Shown: piece by piece, positions 32,080 through 44,283 of the stretch
Position numbering within the stretch: position 1 is the first letter of the stretch
Layout of the letters: each line of letters opens with the position of its first letter
Origin: Phallus indusiatus
Lineage: Eukaryota; Basidiomycota; Agaricomycetes; Phallales; Phallaceae
DNA length: 64,000 nt
NCBI GenBank assembly: GCA_027605045.1
Contig: JAQFWX010000108.1
Location: 52,380 to 116,379, forward strand
Direction: 5' to 3'
Made by a program: the position numbers and the translations under genes
The notes under the pieces: model-generated
Seen by the model: only the letters and a program-made list of their open reading frames with translations
Database searches by the model: none
Told to the model about the DNA's origin: nothing

Positions 32080-35000
32080 GTATGTAGTATTTTACTATGT
32101 GGTTCTTCTTTCTATGCTTAACGTACATGGGCCAGATCTGTCTCTGTTGCATTCATAGCCCCTCAGGCCAAGTGTATAATCGACATGTAAAAGCCATCAT
32201 CTGAAACGTACTTGTTGTCCCATGAGCCATACCACTCATCGACCACATACCTGTCCATTACTCCTCAATATCCTGTATTTCACCTTGTTGTCTTCGATCA
32301 ACAACATCATTCCGCACCTGTTTGAATTGTATCCGCTTGTCTCCGGTTTTGCTCTCACCAAAATACTGCTTGTATCCATCCGGAACTGTCCTTCATTTCT
32401 GTCCCATGCATCATGTCTCGTTCCTTCGCATTTCCTTTCTGGTCACAAGAGCCCGCACATATAAACTCACCACGTTCAAAAGGACAGATCATTGGATGAA
32501 TGGATGGATGGATTCATTACCGTTATCGCCCGAACATATGCCACTTATACACCCACATACCACAATCAAATGATGGAAGGATTTGCTGCACCATACTTTC
32601 GACATTCTTGTGACGTGTCTCATCATTCCTCCCAAAACCCCACTTGGATCCATGACGCTACCTTAACACGAATGCATCGCATATGCAACTGACTAGGCTA
32701 GCCTCGGACACCCATTCATAGATTTCCTTTTCACCGTCGGTCTTGCCTCTGGTCAATTTTGTTTCTCTGGTTTCCTTTCTCTATCCCTTGCCCATTTTTA
32801 TTGCTTAATTGCAGCTTTTAATCCTCGGACTCTATCTTCTGTCACCACCAGAAAGATCAAAGTCAAAGGATCCAAGCGCTTCCGCTCATCTGTCTCATCT
32901 GTCTCCTTACCTGTCTGTCTGTCTTGTCGGCTGTGTTGTCTGTTAAATAATTGTACTCTTATTGCATATCTCATTATTCATCTGGTCTAGTAGGCTTTGT
33001 TTTTTTCCCTTTCAGATCTTTTTCTTCACATTTCCTTTCTCATTCACTTTCCCCTTTTGTCTTCATATCCACTCGGTTCATTTTTAGTCTCCCCTCTTTT
33101 GTGTCTTCATCACTTGGCCTCCTTTCCTGCATTGATTCATCTCCTGGTCCTTTCGTTCTTTTTCCATCCCGGTTCCTTACCCCCTTTTCTTCCTAGTGTT
33201 ATTTCCTCTCTCGTCGATGTCATGTGTTGTTAAAAGAATGAATCAATTTATTCTCATATCTATTAAGATTAAGGAGGGTTCTAAAATGAAAGAGAAAGTA
33301 AATCTTATGCTCCACTGACAAGCTCAAGTGACTGGGCTTAGTCATCGTGACAGGTCGCGTGCCTAAAGTTTTCGCAATCAATTTTTTTTGTATCAATATC
33401 AATCGCTCTTCGGTTGCATCTGTCAAATCGACGCGATCTGCATGACAAGTAATCATGCTATTCGTTGTCGCCATGGATTGACAATTAACGGAGTGAAGCT
33501 CTTGGATACGAGTTTATGCGGGTGAGTCAATCTCCGGTGTCAAGTGTCGATTTCTACTGATTGCCGCATGATACAATAAAATGACTACATAGACTCAACA
33601 GTTAATAAGATTGATCCTCTAAAATTGCGCTTGAGCGTGTAAACCCGCACAGGCCACACTTGTGTGCATTGTTCTCGCAGCAGCATGAGAGATTCTCCGA
33701 GACGAGAACAGGAACCTGATATGGCAGACATCAAGCTTGTCAACTAATTGTAAATATATATGTAACAACTATTTCAATTCCGCTTTCGGGTACGGTTATA
33801 GCTATGGTTATGAGCGTCGAATATCCCATACAATGTATGTATCTTCTACATAATTTGCGGAAACAATCTGAGTACTAAGTTCAAGTTGCCATAGGGCCTT
33901 TTTTCATCCAAAACGTAGACTTAAAGAACGGAATTAAGAACTTTTAGTCGCAGGCGAAATCCGGGACTAGCAATGCACCAATATATCTGACGTTGCTTCT
34001 ATGGTGAAGATCTCTACTTTCGTCCTGCGAGTATTGGCAGAGTTCAGCGAACGCTTTTGCCTTCTTCTTTGTTAGTCTCTGGTTTTAGCCTCTTCCTCCG
34101 TAAAATCAACTCTCAACTCTCAAGCCTTGAGGTGCTTTTTATCAACCCAAACCGTTTGGCGATATTGGTATGCCATACCTTCCAATTGCTTCGTATAGCC
34201 AGGTCACACTTTCTGCTCGTACAGTTCATCAATACTGAGGGAGACATCAGGACCGAAACGACACAAATGGTGAATTCCATAAAGAGACAAACGTTCATAT
34301 CGATAATGCCCGGGGTCCTATCAATTCATTGCCTTCTCCCGAGTTGGCTCATGGAGGGTCAGGACGTCGACTTCCTGCCACGCCACAGCCTATACTTATT
34401 AGAGAGGATCGGCAGTGCCACACATGCCAAGAGATTCAATACTGTGGACCATGCCAAGAAGGAGAAGAGTCCTGGTTGCCCGTATAGCCCCACTTGGTCA
34501 ACCCGGCGACTGGCCCAGTATTTAAAGCGTTTTGGAAGCCATACCAACGCCACACAGATGATCACTGTGTATAGTTTGTGATCATGGTGCCTCTAGAACT
34601 CTATTGAAGTTGGGGTTACTCGGATCGCACCCTTTTGAACCCGGAACTTCATCGATGCTAGTCTTCCGCATGCTGGGGTCGTCTGTCGCCTCCTGGATGA
34701 ATGAACGCAAGGAGGTAATTGGAGACGTAGCAAGTTTACAACAGAATTAAAAGGTACTTACATTTCGTACTTGAAAGAGCAGACCCCCACCTTAAAATTG
34801 CGTTGAAGTCGTAGATCATGCGTGCTAGCAACATGTCCAACATTTAGGGTTGCGAGATCATCAACAAGATACAGCAACAAGGAACTTATTCCCAGCCGGT
34901 GAAAGAGGATGGAAGTTGACAGTACGTATCGGGGGGTTTACCTCTTCGTCGAATGTGTCTGGCTGGAACATTACTCTTCGACGAATTCTTGATTGATTAC

Positions 35001-35774
35001 CCAAAATTTTCGGACCGGAACATGGCATGATAATAATCATCCAAAGTAGTATTCTTTGAGACGTTTTTGGAAGGCGAGTACACGTTATACACGCCCCTCA
35101 GGGTGTTTGCTGACTGAGACTTGATTTTCGTAACTGAAATTAAGGTCATTTTTCCGAAAATGTCGCAGAATATCTACCAACTCCATCTACAGAAATTAGA
35201 AGATCAAAATTTTAAGCATGAACTGACATGCCGAAAGCTTACGGACCAAAATAACAGCTATCCAAGGTAAAGGTTGGAATCAACGTGGTTGCCTTTTATC
35301 GGAAAAACAGTTTATTTATAACGAACGTGTTCAATCTTCTTATCACTCTGGGGAGCGTAAACACAGTCAGTGGAGTTACTATCGTCAAACTCGGGTAACG
35401 GCCGGTCTTAATCTCTTTCTCACGCCAACGGGTTCATCACGGGGTTCGAGTTTATACATATCCTCTACATTTTGGTATGACCCTTGCTCATTACTGCTTC
35501 TGATTATAATTTTTGTTGACATACTCGAAGAACGTGCATATAAAGATTATTTATCCATGTGCCTTTGAAATAACTACACATGCGACCAAAATAGGGCGAC
35601 TTCGATATGAATTATTTTTGGCATAGTGTGTGAAGATTTGCGAGCTGAACTTTGGGAAAACTCGAATGCGTTGAATTCAGTCTTTCAGAAAAATTATGGT
35701 ATAAAATGGAGCAGCATTTGCATGAAAATCATCATCCATTTACTGGACGACCTAAAGTGTGCACGCTGTGAACA
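32080..35774. other. Gene-poor region, pyrimidine-rich then decayed
   Basis: About 3.7 kb. 32100-33230 is C/T-rich on the plus strand, possibly a long 3' UTR of the preceding gene; its open frames are low-complexity. 33230-34640 has no motif-bearing frame. 34640-34960 on the minus strand has two exon-like blocks with a fair donor and acceptor (LLLYLVDDLATLNVGHV..., then EATDDPSMRKTSIDEV... to a stop), which could be a relic or a small unrecognised gene. The promoter of the gene at 35775 lies at the end (tataaaatgg at 35700). Confidence 0.45.
35700..35709 (+). promoter_or_regulatory. TATA-box-like element
   Basis: tataaaatgg lies 75 bp upstream of the ATG of the secreted EEP-family gene, a usual distance for a fungal TATA box plus a short 5' UTR. 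Positional inference. Confidence 0.45.
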
Positions 35775-37554
35775 ATGATTTCCTCTCATCTCATTCTTTT
35801 AGCGTTCGCAACGCTTGGGCTTGCTGCGACGACAAACTTCCCTCCATCCAAACCTCCTTCCCCTCCTCACCACCAGCCGCCTCCCCCGCCCCCGCCAATT
35901 CACCCACCTTCACCAATTCATCCTTCGCCAATTCATCCTTCACCAATTCATCCTTCGCCAATTCATCCTTCACCAGTTCACCCATCCCCGCCTCATCCAT
36001 CTTCGCCTACTCATGCCCCCACATCTTCACCTACTCATTCTCATACATCTTCTCCCACCCATTCCCCGACATCTTCTCCCACATCTTCCCCAACATCTTC
36101 TCCAACACCTCCCGCGGGTCAGAACTTTACTGTCAACGTTATGCAAATGAACATCAGATTTGACAGCGAGCCCGACAATGTCACCATTGCAGAGAGCATT
36201 GATGCTTTAGCATCTAAGAAGGACATCTCCACCCCAGCCAGCTACTATCCTAACACCGGAGAACGTCCCTGGAGTCAGCGACGTATTCCATTAGTGAGAA
36301 TGATTCAGCGTCACAACGTTGATCTCTTTGGTAATTCTTTATTGATCCATTTCCAATTTCTTTCTTTCTTTTTGATAAAACCCCGCATGTAGCGATCGAA
36401 GAAGCCCTGGTTAGGCAAGTGGATGATGTGCAGACGATTCTAGGCTCGCAATTCGACCATTTCGGTGTTGCGGTGAGATTTTTTTCTTCTTCAATTCTAT
36501 AAGCGAGCTCAGACAAACCCCAAACTTCATTAGCGTGCGGACAACACTACTGACAATGCCTCCGGCGCTTTCGACAATGAATTTGGGCCTCGTATGTCAC
36601 CAGTTTTTGAACCAACTTCCTTGCTTAACGATATTGTATAGTCTACTGGAACACAGAATCGATTCAATTGCTTGATGCGGACACTTTCTGGTTGTCCAAT
36701 ACGCCTTTCGACGTCGGATCCAAGGCTCCCCAAGCTGGAAACCCCAGAATTTGTGAGTTGCAAAGCAACAAAGAATACTGGATGAAAAACTGAATCTTCA
36801 TTGATTAGGCACCACGGGGCACTTTAATACCCCGGCTGGTCTGATCACCGCAATGGCAACCCACTGGGACGACCAAAGTGATGCTGGCCGTGAAGTTGGT
36901 GCTAGTTTGATTCTGCATCGTGCCAAATTTGAGGCACATACTACTGGGCGCGTAAGTGAAGATTTGTCCTGGTCTGATAACACACTTCATTCAAATTTCG
37001 TTAGCCTGTCATACTCTTCGGAGATTTTAACTCTGTTGCCGTCAATTTGACTATTACGGATTGTAACTCTTGCACAAATGGAGCATACCTAATCATGTGC
37101 GTTGAACTTGATTTCTTCACGAAACTTCTATTGGTTTCCGTTTACAAACAAAAATTCTTATATAGTACTGGTGCATCGCCTCCGCTCGCCATCAATAGTA
37201 CCTTCCTCGAGAGATTCCCAGTTCCTGACAACGTTGCAAATTTCTCAATGGTAGATTTCAAAACGGTGACCCCAGGGGATAAGCAATTCGGTCATTATGC
37301 CACTTTTACCGGATTCGACCCCTACGGCGATACTACAGATATGAAGAGAATAGATTTCATCATGGGAGGATCAAATGGTGGCTGGTAATTATCTCAAAAC
37401 TCCCTTTATTTGTTTTCAAGTTAATTCCTTAATCAGGATATCTGAAACCTATGGAGTCGAAGAGAGTCTTTCAGACGATGGGTTATGGCTGTCGGACCAT
37501 CGTCCCGTTCACGCCACAGTTACCTTCCAACCTGGAGACTTCCCGATAGTATAA
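35775..37554 (+). CDS. Secreted endonuclease/exonuclease/phosphatase (EEP) family protein with a proline-rich linker
   Basis: The N-terminus is a signal peptide (ISSHLILLAFATLGLAA). Then comes a ~90-residue Pro/Ser/His/Thr-rich linker of PSPIH and THSPTSSP repeats, likely an O-glycosylated spacer. The EEP domain begins at TVNVMQMNIRFD, the family's N-terminal strand with Asn. Later blocks: RRIPLVRMIQRHNVDLFGAIEEAL (joined by a splice; the Glu is the metal ligand), VYWNTESIQLLDADTFWLSNTP, TGHFNTP, THWDDQSDAGREVGASLI, PVILFGDFNS (D-x-N), KRIDFIMGG and WLSDHRPVHATV (catalytic Asp-His). All key residues are visible. It resembles the basidiomycete EEP proteins annotated as DNase- or sphingomyelinase-like; the substrate (DNA, RNA or lipid phosphate) cannot be decided here. 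At least seven exons; stop TAA 37552-37554. Confidence 0.86.
35915..35983 (+). repeat. Short tandem repeats encoding PSPIHPSPIH linker
   Basis: The 15-nt unit ccaattcatccttc(a/g) repeats about five times, with small changes (last unit ccagttcacccatcc). It encodes the Pro-Ser-Pro-Ile-His linker. Related tcttc(t/a)ccc repeats follow to about 36105 and encode the THSPTSSP part. Confidence 0.85.
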
Positions 37555-38209
37555 AACGGGTATTCACACCTAAAGACGGGGATAAACATGAAAGCTCCCC
37601 GAGATAACTAGACGAATTTCTGGTGCTTTTGTAAAACTTATTCTTTGTTTGGTAAACGATTAACCGTGAAATCTCGAGGGAAAAAATAGATAAACATTTC
37701 CATTTCGTAGCTTGTTTTTTTTTGCGTTTTTTTTGTAGATTGGTTATTATCTTTCACGGGTTGAAGTTACGAAAATTTGTTTTTGTAGCATTAAAATTGT
37801 CGTTTTTTCTTCTTTTGGTCACCAATATATTCAGTGTTGACTTCGTGGCTTTTATGTAAACTCTGTGTGACCGAACATTGTTGTGATTTTTTATATGATA
37901 TGAAAGAAAGTAGACACCGCATACATTCCATCAAGGCGTAGTATCCACATACCAACGACCTAACCTTAATTTAAAGCCGGATGGAACAGAACTGCAGTAA
38001 CTAATATTCGATTTATTGAGAGCGCATAATGATGATATGTAAATTGATATGTACATCAAGAGAGGCTCTAATTTAGTTGAAGCTCATTTCATCATGATTC
38101 ATCACAAAACTTGGCGTCATCGCGTGGAGCGATTCATGTTTACCCCGACTTATCGTATTTAGTTGCCATCGACCAAGAGGAAAAGACATTCGCCGTTTTA
38201 TTACATGTT
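37555..38209. other. Spacer between convergent genes
   Basis: Contains the 3' ends of the EEP-family gene and of the CNT gene. It is T-rich (37700-37850) with no supported gene. Confidence 0.55.
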
Positions 38210-40751
38210 CTAAACCAACATGCCTCTGGTAAAAAAGAAGATCCAATTCAGGTGCGAATATGCCAAAAGGGGTTCGAAAAGACTTACGCAATAGCGGCAG
38301 TTTGCATTGTGGCAATCTACGTAAAATTATCTCAGAGATCAGGAGCCTTTCCCCAATGAGGACGGAGGTCACTTACGAAACCACAAACCATCGCACTTGG
38401 AGCAATGCGAGCGACCACGCGACTACGAGATGGGGCAAGTGTACTTAAGACGGCAATTTGGACGCCAAGCGAACCTGAAAGGGGAAGGGGAAAGCTCAGA
38501 ATACCTCATTTTTCTAGCTAGAAGTTGAGATATACCGAGGTTTGCAAATCCACAAAGGGCATATGATGCGATAGTAAAAGCGCGTGGGGAAAGTGGAGTA
38601 GAACTCTGCATGATGGCGTGAAGGTTCGTGTATGCAACAAATCTGAACAAGTAAAATGAATCAGAGGTGACTAAGGAACCGAAATTACTTACTCATTGGC
38701 ATACAACTTGGTCGCGAGAAGACGCGCGACTTGGATAATTTCGGGACGGGGAACACCCATGAAGAATGTGACAGGGTAAAACACATAACCAAGGATCAGT
38801 TCCAAAGTGAGCTGATGGATACCGAATCCACGACCTATCCAGGTGAGCAATCCATTGATAGTGTATACCAGGGCGAGAACAGTAAGTACGTTGGTTCTTG
38901 CACATAATGTGAGAAAACATGGTTGATACCAAAAAGTGGAAAAAGCTTACAAGACTTGACCAGCGACAATCAAACCGAATGTGGCCCCTCTGCTGAAAGC
39001 GTGAAGGGCATTAACAGGAGGTCCGCCTTTCTCGTCTTGTCCGCGATCGACGACTACCCGTCCTCTTGTCACGGGTTCGTCTATTTCGGGTATGCGCATC
39101 TTTGAAATAGCGATTGAGGCAGGAATAGACATGACAGAGGACGTGACAAGGTTTCTGGAAAAAAAAGGTTCATGGACTTGACTTTTGAGGGAAGGGGTGA
39201 ATCTTACTGGGGTGGGACACCGAGTGCAATGTATGCAGTAAGGACCGACCCGGATATGGTAGAAAAGCCTAAGTGTCAGTCTGAGGGGAACTGGCCTCGT
39301 GGGAGAATAGTAAAATAGCGCACCGCTTGCCATGAAAAGGTGCATTTCACTCTCGGTGCTTAGGTCAACGAAGGGACGAACGAGACATGCGGATTCACCC
39401 TGGCCGATCCATGGTGATGAAGCGGCAACAACTGCTTCCGCGCCGGAAATGTTCATAGTTTTGAAGAAGAAATACGCGCTACAGAAGTGAGACTATTAGG
39501 TGAGATAGACACTTTTTTTAAGAATATTCTCACAATTTTTTGATAATAAATTGCATAACTCCCAACTATAAAAAGAATGTAAATGGCGTCCCTAGCTCTC
39601 GACGAAGATAAAAGCCAGGGAGGACATACATAGTACATCATTTGCACGAAAGCGATAAAGAAAATGATAGCCGAAAGCTGTCGATGACGTGATAGACAGG
39701 TGAGATAAGATAAAGCCACGTTGTTTGCGAAAAATAGCCCACCGTATTAATAAAGAACCTGAAAAGCATTTCATTCAGCGCGCAGTGCTGGCAAAAAAAA
39801 AGCAGGACTCACCAGTGTTTGGCAATAGTTTCCGCATCAAAGAAAAACTCGGCAGCTATGTTGGCTTGTGTCAGGAAATCTGCGGCCAGCGTGGCAATCC
39901 AGTTGAAAATGCTGAAACCAGCATCCGTTTTGAGGACAAAGAGAGCGATAGCTTGTTGGAAAAAGAGGCCGATGATGACAGTGGGCCTAATTTGTTTATT
40001 TAAACGGGACAGGAAAAAAATAACAGGTCGGGCTCAAGATGATGTGAAAGTTAAATTGGAAACCGACCAGGGAATACGGCTTCTGTGCTTTGAGGAAGCC
40101 CAGAAACAGAATTGGAACACGAAAAGACCCAAGACGGAAATGGCACGGTCACCGAAGTTGGTGCTGTGGTCCTATGAAAGGTTTGGTATATACCAGCTAA
40201 TAGATTATGGAGAGTACTTACACCAGGAAGAGGGAAGCCGAACGCAGAGCCAAAAACGATGCCGAGCAAGCATGCCCAGCCCAACGTGAGACGAACATGA
40301 TAAGGAAGACGGAAGAATGGCCTAGAGACAGTGGGTTCGTAAATTGCGACAAGAGGATTCCAAAAAATGCTGCTGGGAACGAATTGGAAGAAGATGAGAA
40401 GAATGAAAAACTAGAATTGCAGGTAAATGAAGTAGCCGGAATAGGCGGAGACGAGATAAAGGCGTATACCCAGGCAAAAACCGTTTGAACAATCCATCTA
40501 TGTCTCGTCGCTGGGATAATTGTTGCTGAAATCCACCATCCAAGTATAACAATAGCAGTTACAACAAGGGTGAGGGGTTTCAGGTGTTTTGAGAATGGGG
40601 ACGAGCTCGTTTTCTCTTCGCCGTCAACAGAGCTATTGTTGTCTGCCGGAATGGTAACGATTTCTTTCTTGATGACATCTTTTTCAGACAAGGGAGACTG
40701 GCGCTCAAGGTCGTGAACGGAACTCGATTGTATAGCACCTTCAGAGTACAT
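38210..40751 (-). CDS. Concentrative nucleoside transporter (CNT family)
   Basis: Multi-exon; about 10 or more predicted helices. The ATG at 40749-40751 opens a ~60-residue cytosolic N-terminus. Family blocks in order: [251 protein letters not shown] and, after two splices, [14 protein letters not shown] to the stop. The GQGESA and SPRA..ICGFAN-type blocks are CNT hallmarks. It takes up nucleosides with H+ or Na+ at the plasma membrane. Confidence 0.9.
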
Positions 40752-41488
40752 CGTGAAAAGCAGCCCAACGGGTCGTGTGGGGGAAGAGATAACGAGAAAC
40801 GCCCTCGCCCTCCTTTTCTTTGATCGGATGCTGCTTTTATGCAGACCCTCCTTATCCGAAAACCTAGTATATAGATTAGAATTCCATAATGAACCACATG
40901 CTTCTCGTCATTGGTGCCTAGCAGGCCCGGATAGACCCCGAAGCCTGAGAAACTTCTTGGAAATTCATATGGAGCCAGGAGATGTTCAAGTTCCGAGTCT
41001 TGGATCAGATTCTCCACATATCCATCTTGGAGGTCGTACATGTGATGAGGATTAATTGAGTAGGGCCGTCAAATTCAAACATGCGAATGTAGAATGTCGA
41101 GGATATATCACTTTTGATTTTAGCGCGTGGCCCGTTGGGAAAAAATTCTCTTCGCCGGCCAAGCTGATTTGTAAATGAAAAGATTTTCGAAATAAAAAAA
41201 AACACAATCGGACTTAAATATATATATAGGTTTGGCGGCGATAGCTACTGGGTGGATTCAAGCTGATCGAAAGACAATTATAGTCGCACGACTAAAAAAA
41301 AATTGCAAGTTGCTTACGCTAGCTTATGGTGTCCTATGTACAACTAATCTGAAACTTAGACGCCCATAAAATCTGCGAAATGCCGGCGAAAGAACGGCAC
41401 AGAGAGTATTAGCGAGCATGATGGCGGCGTCGTATCAACACGGCTATGGATTGCCTAACCTTCTGAAACTATCGTTTAACGCCTCACC
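40752..41488. promoter_or_regulatory. Divergent promoter region of the CNT and acyl-CoA ligase genes
   Basis: Two divergent genes start at its ends. atatatatata lies at 41217-41227 (about 260 bp before the ligase ATG). No gene seen inside. The ligase ATG sits in a good context (cctcaccATG). Confidence 0.45.
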
Positions 41489-44283
41489 ATGATACACTCT
41501 GGGCCACCGCTAGGACCAATTCCAGATGATTTGACAATCCCGCAGTTTATGCTTGATCGACATCATCCATCTCGCCCGATAAATACGCTTGCTAGTCCTT
41601 GGTTTATCGAAGACACAACAGGCAGAAGCTACAGTTTCGAGGAGGTCAGGTTCAGGGTTCAAGGTGCGGTTTATTTACCTGTTTTCTATCTTGATGCACA
41701 CGCAATAATGAATTCATTTACAGGCCTAGCTAATTCGTTAGCATCCCAGTATGGCATATGTAAGCACTCGCCATGTCTTCTGGCTTGAACATTACTCATT
41801 CTGATTCAAGCTGAAAATGACGTTGGTAAGAGAGCGCAAGTTTTGAAGTTTACTGTCCGAGTTTATTGTCCGAAATTCGAATTCTTTTAGTCTGTCTATT
41901 CAGTCCAAACCATATTGGTAAAACTACTTGAAGAGGACCCCTTTCACCTGGACTGATTAATGGGCACTTAGACTACGTAATCGCCTTCTGGGCTGTGCAT
42001 CGTCTCGGAGGTGTTATAACGCAAGTCTTATTGTTTACTTTTGTGCTATTTTGGCTATAATTCACATCTATGCTTCATCTGATTTTAGTACCGCCAATCC
42101 CGGGTTTAATGTCGAGGAACTAGGTACTCAAATTTCTAATATCCGACAATTCTAACTTTAATCGACTTCACAAGTATACCAGCTGGATACCACCAACGCA
42201 AAGCTCATTATCACTCACCCTACTGCGCAAACTGTTGCTGTTGCTGCAGCTAAACAGGCCAAAAAACCTATTCCGCTGTCTCACATTCTTTACTTCTCCG
42301 TCCCACCACCCGGTCCTCAAATCGAGCCAAACATTTCAACCCTTGTGACTACCGGCCTACAAAAGCCAGTTGCGTATGTGGAACGAAGACTCGCACCGGG
42401 AGAAGGGAAAACAAAGCTGGCACTTCTGGCCTTCTCGTCTGGTACAACCGGCAGACCTAAAGCAGTAGCTATCCCGCATTATGCCGTTATCGCAAATATC
42501 GTTCAAATGAGTTTGTTTAATAAAGTAACCGAAGAGTACGATGTCTATGAACGAAGAAGAATTAGAGTTGGAGATAGATGTTTGGGAGGTACGTTTAGCC
42601 TATCTATTTTGTGTCTCTCGACATTGACTAAAATTGAAAAGTTTTACCGTTATATCGTGAGTGCTCAACTGACCTTCACTGTTTCTCAACTTTAATTGAA
42701 TTTTGGAAGATATATATGGTCTTGTTATAAACGTATGTTGATTCGGTGGTACATACGTTTTTCCCAAAGACTTATACCGGTTTTTTGTCAGTGTCACTGG
42801 ATTATATATTGTGGGGTACGATTTGCTTTTTATCTCACGAGTGTATTATGTCAAGCCTAACGACTTTCAGATGTCCTTTATCTGTACTACTAAATTTAAC
42901 TTCGAAGAAATGCTTCACAACATCGAAAAATATAAAATCACACATCTCATGTAAGTGGACATTCACCTACAATTTGCCCAATTCCTAGCAGTTGGTATTT
43001 CTTTTAGGCTCGTTCCACCACATATGGTTTTATTTTGCAAAGTGAGTGTTACTTTTCTATTCCCTGATGATAACAATACTAACTGCTCGTCCTAAGCATC
43101 CTGCAACGTTAAAGCATGATCTGTCGAGCATTCGCTTCGTCATATGCGGCGCGGCACCTGTAGCAGCAGAACTGAGTGAACAGTTCCGGAAATTGGTACC
43201 TCCAGACACGGAAGTCATTCAAGCGTATGGCATGACAGAAACTTCCACGGCAGTCACATTCGTGAGTTCCTTCTGACAACCCCAATTTTTCATTGCGAAA
43301 CAAAAATAATAAATAACATGTGTCGTGCGTGATTCTGGTTTCGTAGAGCCCTGTTGAGCATCGAGTCGGTATACCTGGAAGTGCCGGGAGATTACTTAAC
43401 GGAGTTCAAGCTAAATTAATCAAAGAGGATGGGACTTTGGCCGGCTACGATGAGCCTGGTGAATTCGTCATAGGCACGCCCTCTGTAGCTTTGGGGTATG
43501 CTAACAATAAGGAAGCGTGAGTGTTTCTAGTAGTGTCGTCCCGCTGTGAATAATTCTGAATTGTTTTCTATTTCTAGGACGGACGAAACATTCAAGGACG
43601 GGTAAGATCACTTTTTGTATTGACATTTGAGATACTGTGACAAAAAACGCGTTTTAGTTGGGTTCATTCTGGGGATCAAGTCAAATTTACCCGTGACGGG
43701 GATATGTTCGTCGTCGACCGTTTAAAGGTTAATCATGCTTCGTTAAATTTTGCTTGTGAGACAATTCATGAACTAAACGTTTGTTTATTCATAAAAACAG
43801 GAAATCATGAAGGTTCGAGGTTTTCAAGTCGCGCCCGCAGAATTGGAGGGTCATCTTCTCGACCACCCTAGCGTTGCTGATATTGGTGTGGTCGGTATTC
43901 CTGATGAATATAGCGGAGAAGTTCCATTGGCGTTTGTTGTTCTTCGTGAAGAGGCTCGTAAAAGGGTTGAAGCTGGAGAAGGAGACGAGGTGAAAGAAAG
44001 TATCATGAAGGTACTGCTATAGTTCATCTTATACCAATTGATTTTTAAGACGTTTTATCTTTTCAGCATGTGGCTGATCATAAGGTCAAGTACAAATGGC
44101 TAGCTGGTGGTGTAGAATTCACAGACACTATTCCCAGAACTCCATCAGGTGAGTAGATTCTTTTCACTAGTGAATTATTCAAAGCGATCCTAATTGTGTT
44201 AAGGAAAAATTTTACGTCGATTCTTGCGCGGTAAAGCTCAAGAAATTAGAGCTAGTCGAAAGAATGCAAAGGCGAAATTGTAG
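41489..44283 (+). CDS. AMP-dependent acyl-CoA ligase, 4-coumarate:CoA ligase-like
   Basis: ANL-superfamily enzyme; forms an acyl-AMP and then an acyl-CoA. Around fifteen exons. The P-loop is [19 protein letters not shown]. Three consecutive micro-exons (42642-42656, 42710-42732, 42792-42815) encode VLPLYHIYGLVIN and the following strand, and keep frame. Then [55 protein letters not shown] (ATP-binding region), WVHSGDQ with the adenylate-binding Asp, [22 protein letters not shown] (hinge) and the C-terminal catalytic Lys in [11 protein letters not shown]. It ends [10 protein letters not shown], with no clear SKL-type peroxisomal signal, although the final KL suggests a weak one. An exact substrate cannot be given. 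Stop TAG at 44281-44283. Confidence 0.9.

Noticed and set aside
34057..34581. 174-codon plus-strand frame
   Set aside because: It starts with TTG, not ATG, and has no motif. The opposite strand carries more protein-like blocks nearby.
35430..35460. ggttcgag sequence resembling a tRNA B box
   Set aside because: No matching A box or cloverleaf could be drawn upstream, so not called as a tRNA.
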